Positions 35,758 through 50,929 of a stretch of 64,000 nucleotides of DNA are shown in pieces. A model generated the notes under the pieces. That model searched no databases, was not told the origin of the DNA, and was given only the letters and a program-made list of their open reading frames with translations. Both the position numbers and the translations under genes were made by a program. The first letter of the stretch is position 1, and each line of letters begins with the position of its first letter. The stretch lies in assembly GCA_023101885.1 (NCBI GenBank), contig JALPQD010000101.1:4675100-4739099 (forward strand), read 5' to 3'. The stretch is from Typhlomys cinereus. Taxonomy: Eukaryota > Chordata > Mammalia > Rodentia > Platacanthomyidae.

Positions 35758-37760
35758 ACCAATCTTTTAATCTCTAGCAGCAGTACTCACTAAATCCTGA
35801 TCGTTACAGACAGCAGCAAGAAAGCAAGACAGAAATGCAAGCGCTCTCTGTTCCTATCCCTACTTTTCTACAGGCCAGTGACCTGCAAGAGACTCCAGGA
35901 GCCCTTCCTACCACCGTTATTTCAACCTGTGTTCAGCAGAATGAAGTTCTTTGCAAGGGAAAACTAGGTCCGGCACATTTCCCTGCCTTTCAAAGCCACG
36001 GAAATAAAGTCATAATACCTAATGTTCACTGAGTAGTTATACAGTACTTATATTCTGCAGTGACCTGGCTTACTCAAGCCAGAGCTACTGACAGAATAAT
36101 AGTTATCTGTTGGAAACTCAAGCTATTTTTCCCAGTGGGAAAACACTAGACTTGAAATTAAGGAGCTGCCCTGACTCCCTTCCAAGTTTAACTACATGCT
36201 TATTTACATAAGCGATTGAATCATTCAGTCAGTCACTCAAGAGTAAGTGAATGTCATGAAGAAAATCCAGGTTCTATGAATTCTGTCCTGTACTTTAGTA
36301 CGTGGTCTTAAGATCTATCTGTATTTAAGGTCTGAGATTGAACTTAATCCCTCTTACCTTCAATCAGCTCATGATACAAATGATCTTATGTGAAAGATCT
36401 GCACAATACTTTTTAATCACTAAGGATGCCCCCACCACAAGATGACTGTGTCTAGCTTTGGTAAAGCCAATCCCAGCACAATCACAATTTTACTCAGCTA
36501 ACAGGAATGTTAGGACATTAGACATTTATTTCAATGGTGTTTTTTCCCTTAGAAGTTAGTGGAAGTTAGTACCTTCTAGTATTAAGGAATCACAATCAGA
36601 ATAAAAGCTGAAGTAGTTGTTTTCTTCTCTCTGGGTGAGTACACGGTATAGTTTAAAGGTACAAGCAAACTCCAGGTTGTGAGCTTACATAAATCTGATT
36701 AACTACCAAAATGCCTCTTTTGTCCCACCCTATCTGCACATTCCATCACTCAAACCCTTTAGAATCCCTTTGTTCCTCTGTGATCACTGTTTCCGGGAGA
36801 AATCTGGCACAGGATCTGAAGGAAACGCCACAGTGAAATTTCCCTCAAGATTAATCACACAGGTAAGCAATTTCCCCTTCTCGACAAACAATACTTTCTA
36901 AAACTTCTCAGAGCATGGGTAAAAGAGGACTGGGTGGTCGTGAAAATGGGAAGCTGGGGATTTCCTTAGTCTCTAGCCCTTGAATTTTAAAGGTCTACCA
37001 GTGTGCCTACAGCAAACTGGGCCTCCATAACTAGAAACAGCGACAGACAATTCTCAAGGTAACACGAGTGAAAGGGGTGCAAATAGAGTGCATTTGCTCC
37101 ACAGCCCATGTCCACCCTAACCATATCTGTGGGCTTAGTCAAGTCACCCCAAGACTCCGATGTCACAGTAGAAGCAGGTATGGAGGCGTCACTTTTCACT
37201 TAGTAACTTAGAAGCAAGGAGGAGATAAGGTAATGTGGTCTCCCTGCTGGGCCACACAGTGTGCTCTTCCATCCCACGGGCAGGCATCCATCAGCCAGCA
37301 GTCAGGCTGACTGAGGAGTGGGGAGGGGCTGGTCTGTGGTTCAGAGCAGAGAACCGCTAGCTAATGGGATTCAGAACAAACTGTCAGGAAGGCAAAACAC
37401 AACTGAAGATCAAGAAAAGAAAGATAATTGGCAGAAAACCTCAGTTTGACCTCTTCTGGGAGGAGGTGAGAGAGAGATAAGCAGAAGGAAGCCAACCACC
37501 CAAATCAGATTTAATTGCAACACACCAGAGCCTCTAGCCAAGAGCTGCTGCTCCCAAATCATATGAGTACCAACCACTGCTCGAGTCTCACCCAAGTATC
37601 TGCTTTTGACTTTATTAACCTTCCCAATAATGCCTTTACTTACCACACACAGAGGTGGTAAGTACTACATCTTTCACTCGTGTTTCACTACTACATCTTC
37701 CTATATGAAGAATTAGCATAGGTGTATATAGACTTAAACACACACATTACACTTTGCAAA
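35758..37760. other. Unique intronic sequence
   Basis: No repeat or exon recognised. The acag|gtaagc at about 36859-36868 is donor-like but has no coding potential on its left. Confidence 0.45.
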
Positions 37761-38070
37761 CAGTTGGGCATTCCTAACCCAAAAATCCAAAATGCTCAAG
37801 TCCAAAAGTTTTGAGGACCAACATGATATTACACATGGCAAACTCCACCTCTGACCTCATGAGACATAATCAGCCAAAATACAAAAAAATTATGCAAAAT
37901 TATATAAAATTACTTTCAGGCTAGTATATAAGATACATATGAGACAAAAATGAATTTCATGCTTGACTATATCTTATTATATTTGCAAAATTTCATTAAA
38001 CATTCCAAAATCTGCAAGAACCTGAAATCTAAAATATTCAGCTTCCAAGTATTTCAGACAAACGATAGAC
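37761..38070 (+). mobile_element. Tigger-type (TcMar) DNA transposon fossil
   Basis: It starts cagttgggcattcctaaccc, then the block aaaaatccaaaatgctcaag, then aactccacctctgacctcat, ttactttcaggctagtatat and a degenerate terminal copy (aagtatttcagac). The order matches the MER/Tigger-like element whose terminal repeat begins cagttgagcatccctaatcc. The exact family name is uncertain. Confidence 0.75.
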
Positions 38071-40654
38071 AGGCCTCTGGAAACACTAGTGAAAATGTGT
38101 CCATTTTCTCTTTCTATTCTCTGAGTGTGCTGGAAGATGATCAGATTTTGGGTGGAGTATGTGGAGATGTGCTAAGTATGAAAGAGGTACGTATCAACCA
38201 GAACAAGCCTTTTTCTTAAGCAAAACAGCATTTAATCTGGCGGCGGGGAGGGGGGGCTCTAAATCTCCCATCACCAGGAACAGACCCACGACCGTGCCCA
38301 CTAGGCAACATAGAGCATAGCAAGCCTCATGACCATCCTGACCCAGGTGCTGACTACATTAGGACATTTCAGATAAGAAGAAACCCTGAGTGGTCCTCAG
38401 CTTCCAGCTCCAGTTTGGCCATTCTCAGATCTGTGACATCTGTCTGCTTTATTTTAATCTGAGAAACAGGAACAAAGCTGCCTCACAGAGACATCCTAAG
38501 CAGCAGATAAAGTAGTGGCCACTTGATGTGGCACACAAATTCGGTTTTTAAAAAATCTACCTATGAACATTATGTTTAAATTATCATGTCTGCATTTGTG
38601 GCTGGAGCCTCACCTGGAATTATTTTGACCGTGAACACCAGTGCCAGACTCATTCCCACTTAGACAGATCATTCTGGACAGGGGAATCAAATGTAATTTG
38701 GGGACTATTAAGGACTACATAAATTCAGCAAAGCAGACTGTGCATTTAAATACATTTTATTCTTGACGTAGTGCAATACTCATCATTTTCCATGTATATA
38801 AAAAACATATTTAGTTTGAGACCCCTAATGACATTCAAGGCTTAAAGTGCAGTGCAAACCTGATCTAGCGTAGTAGCTAATATAAATCATGTGAAAAAGC
38901 CATGTGAATAAGGGACTTCAGAGGCCACCAAATAAAGGTAAGTTCAAAGTCAAACTCTCAACATGAAAAAAAAAATATATATATATATATTTCTCACTGA
39001 TTGTTTTTACATACATTATGGTCAATAAATCATATCTGTGGCATTCACTAACATAGGTCTTACGTTCCTAGAACACAGCACCAAATGTAAGAACTACTTT
39101 TATTCAACATGGAAGATGAAAGCTAATTCCTGTTGCTCTGGGCAGGCTGCAGAGTCGAAACAAAAGAAACACCAGAGAAAGAGAAGTAGAACTGGAAGCA
39201 TTTGCTATTACTTTCACACTCAATGGAAAACAAAAATCTTCACCAGGTTTGCTCTTCAGAGTTTAAAAGGCTGTGAACTTTCTTTTACCTTTATCACACT
39301 GTAATTCAGAGCCCTTTATCCAAAGCCTTCTTTTCTACCTTATTTCAGTCATGAAAGTCTCCCAAGTATTGTTAGTGTCAAACAGAAAACACGTCTCTTC
39401 CTGACCTCATTTTATTCACACCTCTTGATCTTTCGTTTCCTTTCATAAAAATTCTCCAATATCCATGCTTACACTAGATGCCAAAGATAACATGTCCTTA
39501 TCAGGTTTACCTTCCTAACTATAACCTATTACTTAGATCTGAGAAAGAACTTATGTTTTATGCCTTTTTGCAATTTTCTTTAAAAGTCTCTGAGAACATC
39601 AATGGTTCTTCTAAGAAGTAAGTCTCAGTTACAAATTCATTCATTTATTTGATCTTTCGAAAGAGCCATTTTTGGAAATTCCATGAACCTAGATTCAAAC
39701 AAGATCTAGGGTGTACAAAACGTTAAAACTTCCACCCAAAATATAGAAAGTACTAAATAAGTGTTTTGACTATGATGATTACTTATGCACCCTCCTCCAT
39801 CCATCTCCCCACACAAACTTTCAGGATGACATGCTGCCAGCAGAGGTGACAGATGGATAATATACACAAGTCTTAATCCTGGTCTCGAAGAAGTGAAGAG
39901 TGCTTCAGAAAGAGACAATGAATAACTGCACTGCAATGCAATGGGTGCCTACTAACCACAATTAGAAGAACAGGAAGCGCTGTCAAGGGACAAAGAAAGA
40001 GCACCATACTCTAAAGAGCGGGGCTGCAAGGAGGCAGATTTGGCCTCCACATGAAGAAGAGAGTTTTGTGGGGTTTTTTGGTTTTGTTTTTTGTTTTTTT
40101 AATTTCAGGGCTGACCTCTCAGAAAGCTAGTTGTCTTAGAAATCCCAAAGTAAATCAAAAGAAAGCTACCAAGAATATTTGAGCAATAGAGAACTAATAC
40201 ACAAATGTCAGAATACTAGAACATCTACTCACAGCAGATGTATAACACATGCTAAGCACACAGGAGTAAAGCTGTCAAGACGAAGCCAGAGCATGCTACG
40301 TGACCAGGCTGTGGTCAGGAGAATACTGTCTCTCCAGTGGACACATTATGAATACAAATGGCAGAATCCAAGGAAGTCTTTCAACAGAAAGGGATTCTCC
40401 TGCATCCACTGATGCCGTAAGTAAGTGATAAACAATAAAACCATATAATTTCTTGTCCAAATTTGAGTTATTTGAAAGTAAAAGGGCATTCTTAATAGCA
40501 ATATGCCAACAGATTGTGTGTAAATCACCCCAGCTATTGACAGGTAATTACATAAGAAGAAACATGAGCTAGGGTTTGCTAGAGGCAGAAACAGTAGCCG
40601 GGATCTTAGATGAAGACATTGGCATGAAATCAAAAGTAGAAATTGTTAAAGTGA
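38071..40654. other. Unique intronic sequence
   Basis: Contains a short (AT)n run at about 38977-38991. No exon or assigned repeat. Confidence 0.45.
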
Positions 40655-40840
40655 CGGTTCTTTACTGTGGCTGATGCTGGTCCCCAAAGAACACCTGGAA
40701 ATATCCTAAGGCAGTTTAATTGTTACAACTCTAGGGGAGCGGTATTGCTGGTATCCAGTGGGTAGAGGCTGAGGATGCTGGGAAGCACCCTATAATACAC
40801 AGGAAAGCTCCCCTTCCCAATCAAAGAGATGCCAATCTAT
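40655..40840 (+). mobile_element. MER5A-like hAT-Charlie fossil
   Basis: The block tattgctggtatccagtggg, then tagaggctgaggatgctggg and accctataatacacaggaaa, follows the MER5A consensus in order. The 5' part (acggttctttactgtg, ccccaaagaacacctggaaa) also fits. It predates the rodent lineage. Confidence 0.75.
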
Positions 40841-41459
40841 GCTGGTAAGACTTTACCTACTCACATGCAGATACGTAAACACACATGCATGCACCCCAAA
40901 TACACATACAAAAAATTATTCCTCAGACTGGGCTACTTTGTATTAAAAATGAGAAGATTTGATTATATAAGTATGTACACATGACTGCTATGTAAAAAAA
41001 GCAAAAATTATAGAAATGCTCATGCTTTCTGTGACAAAGAGTCCAGTCTCCACCTAGGACAGTTACACAAAGGTGAACTCAACAGCAAAACAGGCAAACA
41101 CAGGAGCAAACAATTGAGAAAAGAGGACAAAGTGAACAAAAAGCACAAAACACACCAGCCCAGCTCCTGAGCAATTAAAACAACCCAAATTAAAAGGTCA
41201 CTGGAGATGCTATCTGAAAACTGGGCTGAGACCTCCTACTTCACAGTGCTGCTGGGGAGCACTTTCAAGCACTGCCGGTCAGAGATTTCAAATAAATTGA
41301 TTCCACTGAGTTCAAGCAAATGGATATCTACCTACACATAAAATGGGTATCTTTTCTTTTAAATTTTTAATTTAAAAAAACAACACAAATCACTTTCAGG
41401 AATCCATCAACATAAACAATTAAGAGTATATAAATTTTAGCTGCAAGAACTCAGTCCAG
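40841..41459. other. Unassigned intronic sequence
   Basis: A-rich stretches and a short CA-like decayed region near 40875-40910. No assignment. Confidence 0.4.
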
Positions 41460-41810
41460 GACTGGGGAGATGGATGGCTCGTGGTTAAAGTGCTTGCTTG
41501 CATGTAAGCAGAAGGGTTGGATTTCTGGAATCACTAGATTCAACAAAAAATATGCCAGGTAGATGTGGTGGCTCCCTTGTTTTTCCAGTCCTGCAAAGCA
41601 GGATTTCCAGAATGAGTTAAGCTATAGGTTCAATTAGAGACATAGGCTCAAAACAGTAGGAGGAAAGCACAATGATGATTCCTGATGTCACCCTAAGGTG
41701 TCCATGTGCACACTCAGTCATTCACATGCATGTGCACTCTCGCATACACTGATGCATCTATTTACATGCAAATATTCAAACGAACATGTATGTACCCCAT
41801 ACACATATAG
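41460..41810 (+). mobile_element. B2/B4-like SINE, diverged
   Basis: A tRNA-type head (actggggagatggatggctc, tggttaaagtgcttgc) is followed by a ccaggtagatgtggtggctc segment and a decayed CA-rich 3' part. The body differs from the (CA)n-tailed family and is closer to B3/B4-type SINEs. Confidence 0.6.
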
Positions 41811-43810
41811 AAAAAAAAGTTTCAACTCTGCTTTTAAAAAAGCTTTCGCTTATATTTTTTAAAAATATATAAGCAAAATACAAAAACAAGTTTCTAAAAT
41901 ATCAAACAAGTAAAAAAGAAAAGGAACTAAAGAAATCACAATATATCTACATGCTGATTCTATACCACATGATGTAGAAGAATGTTCATAATACATTTAT
42001 AAGAAGATCTCAGTCATAAGAATACATATATACAAGTTATATGTATTACATGAGTCATCTCAGTGAGAAACTTACACATACATACACATACAGATGTTGA
42101 TCATGTGAGAAAAGTCTACATAATGGAAGGGAAAATATTAACAGAGTGCTGATTTGCATGGCAGAGTGCTTGACTTGTTCTTTCTTTTAGCTCTAACCCA
42201 GAGAACACTGCCTAAAATAAGAGGAAAGAAAAATGAAAACTGTTGTTTTGTGTAAGAAAAATTTCAATTGTTGCCTGCAACACTGAATCAACAGCAAAAC
42301 AAAGAGTTTTGCAAAGACAGATGGAGACAATGTGATCTAGAGCTCAGGGATGGTGACTATCCTCTATGGATGCAGGCAGTCCCTCGTCCTGCTAAGATCA
42401 AATGCTCAGAAACTGAACAATTCCTGTGTGCTTTGGGTGCTAGCCTTCCTATTGGCGATGTCACTTCTAGGAACCTGTCCTTTCAAACTAATTCTGAGAG
42501 TTGAGTGGAAGCTGCAGTGGCATACCAAGGTGTTACTGAAGTACTTCAAAAAGGAAAGGTACTTACTGGCATGCTCACCCACATGACCTCTCCTAAAAAC
42601 CGCAAGAGGGGGTCTGTGCACAGACTCTTCCTGGATGCTTAGAAATCAATGGGACAGTCCCAGTAGATATTCTAGTTTTCCCTGCACATATGTGAAAGTT
42701 TAGTTTATAAACACAGTAAGGCAAAGAGTAGCACTAATGATGAATAGCAAAATCCAACAATTATAATGTAGTATAGTAAGCTGTTAAGACTTTGAAATTA
42801 TTTATAGGATTTTCCAGACTGTAGTTGATCATGGTTAAGTAAAACATGGAAAGCCAAACCTCACAGATGTATGTATAAAATAAGAACAGCAATCTGATAT
42901 ATAAGTATTGAAAAGTGGAATAAGAATTATCTGATACTTTTTAATTTTTCAGATTCTCAATTCATTCTACTTCAAATTATTCTTCTGGTCTGTTTGTCAC
43001 TATTCCCAACTGGATCAGCAGAAGCCATCCGTAACATTTTATCTTTCAGTTGTTAAATTAAAAACATGTTATGGGCGCTTTCATCCTTTGAAGGCACACC
43101 CACTTTAAAGGCCCACGCTGGTTTCAAATGAAGCCTGTGTGTATATGACAGAACATGTATGCAATTTAAGTTCACATTTCAAGCCCAGTGGCTTCTCAAC
43201 ATATCTGCTCTGCACTAGTCACTGCTTTATAGATCAGAGGCGGAATCTGATTCTCTCTCCTTAAAACAAATGTAAGTATTGCTTTTCAAGACTTTTTTTT
43301 CTGCTTTCACAGAGAGATCACAGAAGATAGATACAAAGAAGAAATGTTACAAAATGAATAGCAGCTCAAGTGAAGTACATAAAATAAAAAATACATGCAT
43401 ATGAAATGCCATTTGAGTCATTTTATAAACAGTCACCACAGAATTTGAAGCTGAAGGACTTTTCTACCACCCAAGTATATCTATATATTCTTTAGTATGA
43501 ACACTGGCTTCCAAAGACAGTAGCAAAAATAAAGGCCTAACTTCTTCCTTAAGATAAAAACTATTTGTTTGGCTAACTGTCATTCAAAAATCCAGGTCAA
43601 TATATATTGGATAGGTTTTTTGTTCTATTTACACTCTTTCAAAGTCAAGATTAAAAAATAGTCTTGTATTCTTTTTTAATTAATGGGATTGCCTAATAAC
43701 ATTAGAACCTTTAGCCCTAATACAATAACACTAAAGAAAATACTATAATTTGGGAAGCTTACAAAACTTAATTATTGGAATTCATGATGCTAAGAACCAT
43801 TAAAAATCTT
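41811..43810. other. Unique AT-rich intron
   Basis: No exon or clear repeat. A 78-codon frame at 42268-42504 has no recognised motif. Confidence 0.45.
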
Positions 43811-43918
43811 TTTATTTATTGTTTGAGGGTGAGCAGATGCATGAAGTTGTCTCTTTCCTTCTGCCACGTGGGCTACCCACAGGTGCCTGCCTACCCACTG
43901 AGCTATCTTACTAGCTCA
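43811..43918 (-). mobile_element. Short SINE fragment
   Basis: Reversed B2/B3-type end: T-rich lead, ctgccacgtgggctacccac, and tgcctacccactgagctatc. Only about 100 bp, with the middle lost. Confidence 0.5.
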
Positions 43919-43929
43919 AATCCTTAAAA

Positions 43930-43990
43930 TTTTTAAAAATAATTTTTAAATTTATTTTTATTGTCTCTGTGTGCTTTTGTGAGCTTGTGC

Positions 43991-44050
<60 letters not shown>

Positions 44051-44286
44051 CAGAGGGTGCTGTGCGTCCCTGAGGAGGACTAACGGTGATTTCGGGAATC
44101 ATTCTGGATTGCTTGTACCTCCTCTTTGTTTCACTCTGAGATTTCCCAGGCTCCGCTCACCAGAGCCAAAAGTGCCAGCCAACGCCTTTTCTACCTGGCG
44201 TTTTTTTATGTGTAATCTGGAACCCAAACTCAGGACCTCGTGCTTGCAAGGCAGAGTCTTAAACCCCTGAGCCATTTCTCCAGCTC
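43930..44286 (-). mobile_element. B2-like SINE with long (TG)n
   Basis: Full family layout reversed: TG run at 43992-44048, then ggtgatttcgggaatcattc, ctctgagatttcccaggctc, tacctggcgttttttt and cctgagccatttctccagct. An A/T-rich 9-bp repeat, tttaaaaat, at both ends is a weak target-duplication candidate. Confidence 0.8.
43992..44048. repeat. (TG)n microsatellite
   Basis: 57 bp perfect repeat in the SINE tail. Confidence 0.95.
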
Positions 44287-44811
44287 TTTAAAAATGTTTT
44301 AAGTATTGCCATGCTTCCAAATGAAATAGAGCCCAGATACATGGAAGGAAAGCAATGAGGGACATAAGATGAAGGAATCCAACCTGGGCTCACTTTGTGG
44401 ACTGAGAATAAATGTCGTGCACAGCACTGAAGAGGCTTGGGGCGGGGGGGTTGGGGAAGGAGAGTGGCACAGTACAGGAGGAGGAACATGACAAAGTGTC
44501 CTGGGAACAGGGCTGGAAAACCAAACTGATGAGGAAATAAATGCTCATCATGGAAGCCGAGACTGCAATTTCTGGATACCAGAAAGAATCACATCATATG
44601 GCTTTGCTCAGCACTTTGAAAACTTTACACAGCCTAACTCATCACCTTCTAGCTAAAATGCTTCTAGAGACTTGGAGTCAAGTAGCCGCCTAAAGGCATG
44701 GTCCAGTTAAAGTTTTTAAAATCTTGGCCTTGGATCAATTTCTACCAGTTTCTGTATAAATGTACATCATTCCACTCTTTCCTGCCACATACTTTCACGT
44801 TGGTAAAGAAC

Positions 44812-45075
44812 GGGATGTGTGTGTGTGTGTGTGTGCGCGCGCGCGCGCATCTCTGTACGGGTTAGAGGCTAACTTCAGGTGTTGTTCCATAGGTGGGCTC
44901 TGTCCACTTAGTTGTTTTTGATAGAGTCCCTAGATGGCCTGGAACTTGTCAAGTAGGCTAGGTTGACTTTCCTCTATTTTCCTTGATCCCAGTTCTAGGA
45001 TTACTAAAGCATCACCATGCCTGGCTTCTCTGCACACAGGTTCTGGGGAATTGAACTTCAATCCTCTTGTAGATA
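44812..45075 (-). mobile_element. B4-like SINE
   Basis: A (TG)n(CG)n tail is followed by the reversed B4 order: ggtgttgttccataggtggg, tagatggcctggaacttgtc, a reversed B1-like middle with ctaggattactaaagcatca, then ggttctggggaattgaactt. Confidence 0.6.
44816..44848. repeat. (TG)n(CG)n alternating tract
   Basis: About 19 bp of TG passes directly into seven CG units, a fully alternating purine-pyrimidine run. Survival of so many CpGs is unusual in a mammalian intron. Confidence 0.95.
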
Positions 45076-45542
45076 CCTCAGACTCTAAGAAGGTTGTTTT
45101 TTCCATAAAAAATTCTTGGGCTAGCATTTTTGGGGAGTAAGAGGGCATATCAGGGAAAAAGTAGGTCCCATCAAAGGTTTTATAATTTATAATACACTGA
45201 GGTTTCCAAACCACTTGATTCTTTTTAGCTTTTTTTTTCTTTCTCTTAAAGTCCCACATATTGATTTGAAATGTCTTCTTTGACTATATAATTTCAACAG
45301 GAGATAATAATTAGTATCTTAAAGTTCCATGCAACTTCTAAATTCATGAAAGGGAGGTTAGAACTAAAACATACTCCTGGCTTATACTCCTAACTTAAAT
45401 ATATTAACTACAGACAGGTAATTTAAACAAACAAACAAATTGAGAAAACAGCCCCTAAATAGCCAGATAAGCTCACCTTAAGAGAAGTATATCTCAAACA
45501 GTAGGCAATCTGAGACTCATGTGAGATTATGCTTTGGCTGCC
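45076..45542. other. Unassigned intronic sequence
   Basis: Nothing recognised. Confidence 0.4.
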
Positions 45543-45630
45543 CCTTTTTGGAGGCATAATCTCATTACTTCATCCAGGCTGGCCTCGAACTCACAACCTT
45601 CCTGCTTCAGTCTCCCTAATGTAAGATGCT
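45543..45630 (-). mobile_element. B1 SINE fragment
   Basis: ccaggctggcctcgaactca is the reversed B1 signature, followed by cttcctgcttcagtctccct. The A-tail end and promoter end are both worn. Confidence 0.7.
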
Positions 45631-45659
45631 CTAAAATTGTTCTGACATTGAAATTACAA

Positions 45660-45800
45660 TAGGGTTGGCGAGATGACTCAAAAGGTAAAGACACTTGAAT
45701 GCAAACCTGGTGACCTGAGTTTGATCCCCAGCCCCACATGGTAGAAAGAGAACTGACTCTCTGAAACAAAATAATGAAAATGGTTTTTGAAAAATAACAA
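45660..45800 (+). mobile_element. B2-like SINE, short form
   Basis: The head agggttggcgagatgactca, followed by the B-box gtgacctgagtttgatcccc, is a well-kept tRNA promoter. The body (cccacatggtagaaagagaa) resembles the copies at 8621 and 60082 and not the (CA)n-tailed family. Confidence 0.7.
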
Positions 45801-46287
45801 TAAAAAAGCCTATTTGAAACAGATAGATCTTTCTATAGACAGTGGATAATTCATTATAGAAACACAATGATTGTAATTTATCAAATGAAATTCTCATCCT
45901 TTACAGACTAGCTTCTTATACACCACTCAGTCAAGCTGCTTTCCTGCTGGCAACTTGAGTCCCTATTTCAAAACTGTGCCAGTTCCTCCTGGGTGTTCTG
46001 GTGATGCGAACGATTTTCCTTAAGTTTTAGCCAAGACTTTTTCATGGCTAGTATCTTATGAAAAACCACATTAGGACACACTGCACTGACCGGGTAGGGG
46101 AAAAACACGAGCTCAGAGAATTATTTAGATATTTAAAATAATGGATAAAACGACCCGTCAAAATAACACACTAATGAATTTTGTGACATAAGCTGATTTT
46201 ACATACCACATGAGCAGTTTTCTTCAAGCTAGATATATGCTTTTAAAAGATTCTGTTTTCTACAGTGGTAGATTAAAGTGCAAACAA

Positions 46288-46430
46288 AAACTGGGCACAT
46301 GGTGCCTGCAATCCCAGTATTTGGGTGGCAGAGGTAGGATGATCCTGTGTCTGCAGCCAGCCTGGGCTGCACAGCAAGACTCTGCTAAAAATGGACAGCA
46401 ATAAATAAAAACAAAAAAATAAAATTCAAA
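46288..46430 (+). mobile_element. B1 SINE
   Basis: actgggcacatggtgcctgc, aatcccagtatttgggtggc, ccagcctgggctgcacagca and agactctg follow the B1 order, ending in an A-rich tail. It lies about 330 bp downstream (in gene sense) of the COX10 exon. Confidence 0.8.

Positions 46431-48573
<2,143 letters not shown>

Positions 48574-48638
<65 letters not shown>
48574..48638. repeat. (TG)n microsatellite
   Basis: 65 bp perfect repeat, the longest TG run in the window, in the tail of a B4-like SINE. Confidence 0.97.
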
Positions 48639-48641
<3 letters not shown>

Positions 48642-48905
48642 CTAGAGGACAACCTTTGGATGTATTTCTCAGGAACTGTCACCTTGCTTTTTAGAGTCTG
48701 GGTCTCTCATTGGCCTGGAATTCTCCAACCAGGCTCTACTAGGACGGCCAGTGAGCCCCACCTCCTTCCATCTCCACCTCCTCAGTGCTGGGATTACAAG
48801 AACATCCTATTTCACCTGGCTTTTCTTAGGTGGGTTCTGGATATCAAATTCATGCTTGTGCCAAAAGAACTTTACCAGCCGAGCGATCCCCCAATTCCAG
48901 GAGAC
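48639..48905 (-). mobile_element. B4-like SINE
   Basis: The reversed order is clear: cattggcctggaattctcca, the block ccagtgagccccacctcc, cagtgctgggattacaagaa and aggtgggttctggatatcaa, then the reversed tRNA-like head. The microsatellite at 48574 is its tail. Confidence 0.8.
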
Positions 48906-50697
48906 AATTATGATTGCCACACCTGGGAGTAGAGGGTGCTAGAGCCTTCTAGCTGGCAGATACTAGGGGGTTGTTTTTAGCATTCGAGGGTACAGGAAAA
49001 CCCACCTCTGATGAATTTTCAGATCTAAAACATCAGTAGTGCAGAGATCACAGAACCCTGATCTAGCCCAAGCCACTTCTACAAGAGCTTCCTCCCACCT
49101 GCTTCTCTCTAGAGCTATGCTTTCAAAATGGGAGCAGATCCCAGCACTAAATCTCCTGGTACTATACCTTCAGTACCATGTTTACTCTCCTGTCTACCAA
49201 CAAGGGCACTCCATGCCCCTTTAGTTCACTCGCAACTGTACAGTCGGCGGGGGAAGGGGGTCCCTGGCTGCTCTTCTGCCCCAGAATCCTTGTACTTTTT
49301 GTCCCCTGCTGTCTCTGTGGCTGGCTTTCTCACGCTTCAGCACAAATATGGAGATTACCGTCTATGCCAGCCGGCTTGCTGTGATTATAACCAAGCGCCT
49401 GGCCTACTCTACATCTAATGAAAAAAGCTCCAGAGTTTTACAGGTTGTAGTGCCCACAGCTTCTGGGCAGCACATCAGGGCAGAAGCATGTATACAGCAG
49501 AACTGCCCACGTTGTGTCCAGGACAAATGAGAAAGGAAAATGGATGAGACTGTGTTCCCTTAACCTCTTCAAGAAGAAGCCTCCCATGGGAGCACAGCTC
49601 TTAGATGTCTCCGCCCCCAACAATGCCAGCACTGGACCAGACCTTGATTTAACACATGAGCTTGCAGGGACATTTCAAATTCAAACCACAGTACCTTCTG
49701 AGCCAGAAGTTTCAAAAGAGCAAGAGGCCCTTCCTTTAATTCAGTAGGTCCAAATGTGAAGATCTGCAACTCCCAAGGAAAGGTTACCTTCAAGAGGAGA
49801 CAAGACAGGCACACACACAATCAGCAAGAGGAGCAAGCAGGGGTGAGAATGCTGCACTGGATAAAGATTTCATGAAAGCGACCAGAAGATGAGAAGCGGA
49901 AGGCAAAAGAGGAAGTGGTCAGATGTCACAGACACGAGAGTCCCAGGAACGCGCAGGAAGACTGAGGGACATTTCATATCGCCTCTGCGTGGGGACAGCC
50001 TGCTTGGTGCAGATCCAGAGTTAAAGTGCTAAGACTGGGGCACCAAGGTACCAGCAGCAGACAGCAAGCGCCCAGAACAGGAGCAGCAGTGAATGCTTAC
50101 ACAGAAGAAAACAACCCGGAAGAAGTTGTGAGTTGTAGTTCAGTGCTGACTTACAGTCCAAAGAAAAGGGCATGGGGCTGTGCTTTGCAAGCAGGAGCTG
50201 CTGAGACACTTGGCCCAGGGGTGGCAAGGCCCAAGACTGCCTCTCCCGCAGTCTGCCCAGCTACACCGGGCACACAGGGAAATGTCCCTTCAGAGCTCCC
50301 TGCGCTCCTCAATCAGCCCTCCTGTATCCTTCAGCTACAGTAAATCGCAAACCACGAAGAATGGCCGCATCCTAGAAGTCATCCTGCTCACCCAAGTGTG
50401 TGGATCCCCAGGAGGTTGGATGTGTCCTCCTGTGCTGTACAGCCCCAGTGACAAGCCAGGATGGGAAGGACAAATCTGAATGCTGCCAGACAGTAAGGCA
50501 CATTGGTTGTCAGAGGGAGACCTGAGGGGCAAGAGGCTGAAGGTTTACCGTGAAAATCAAACTAAGCAAATGCTTTTATCCAGAGAAAAGCTGTCGAAAT
50601 AATCACACCTATTTTAAGCCAAAAATAGGCTACTTATAAACTTTAATAATCGGATGAATTTCCACTACAACTTCCTCAGCATATAATTAATAAAATC
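48906..50697. other. Unassigned intronic sequence
   Basis: Moderate GC content with several short overlapping frames on both strands. None shows splice framing or a known motif. Confidence 0.4.
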
Positions 50698-50810
50698 TAA
50701 AAACACCAAGATTGTAATCCTAACATCTGGGCGGCCGAAACAAGACCGAGAGCTGCAGGCCAGCTTAAAGGAAGCCCCAACCCCAGAACCAATCAAAAGT
50801 CGGTTGCCAG
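50698..50810 (+). mobile_element. B1-like SINE, degenerate
   Basis: gattgtaatcctaacatctg, then gggcggccgaaacaagac and agctgcaggccagctta follow the B1 order with many substitutions. Confidence 0.45.
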
Positions 50811-50929
50811 TACAGTGGCTACCAAAGTGTCATAATCAGGGAGTTGCCAAAAATAAAAACACCATCAAGGAACCTTTGCCTTGTTTAAAGTTAAAAGGAG
50901 CACATGGTTATAAGAAGGAAAACAACCGG

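Noticed and set aside
36859..36868. acag|gtaagc donor-like site
   Set aside because: It is on the opposite strand to COX10, and there is no coding sequence or acceptor paired with it.
42268..42504. 78-codon frame that reads like protein sequence
   Set aside because: Its composition looked protein-like, but no known family, splice sites or poly-A tail supports an exon or a processed pseudogene.
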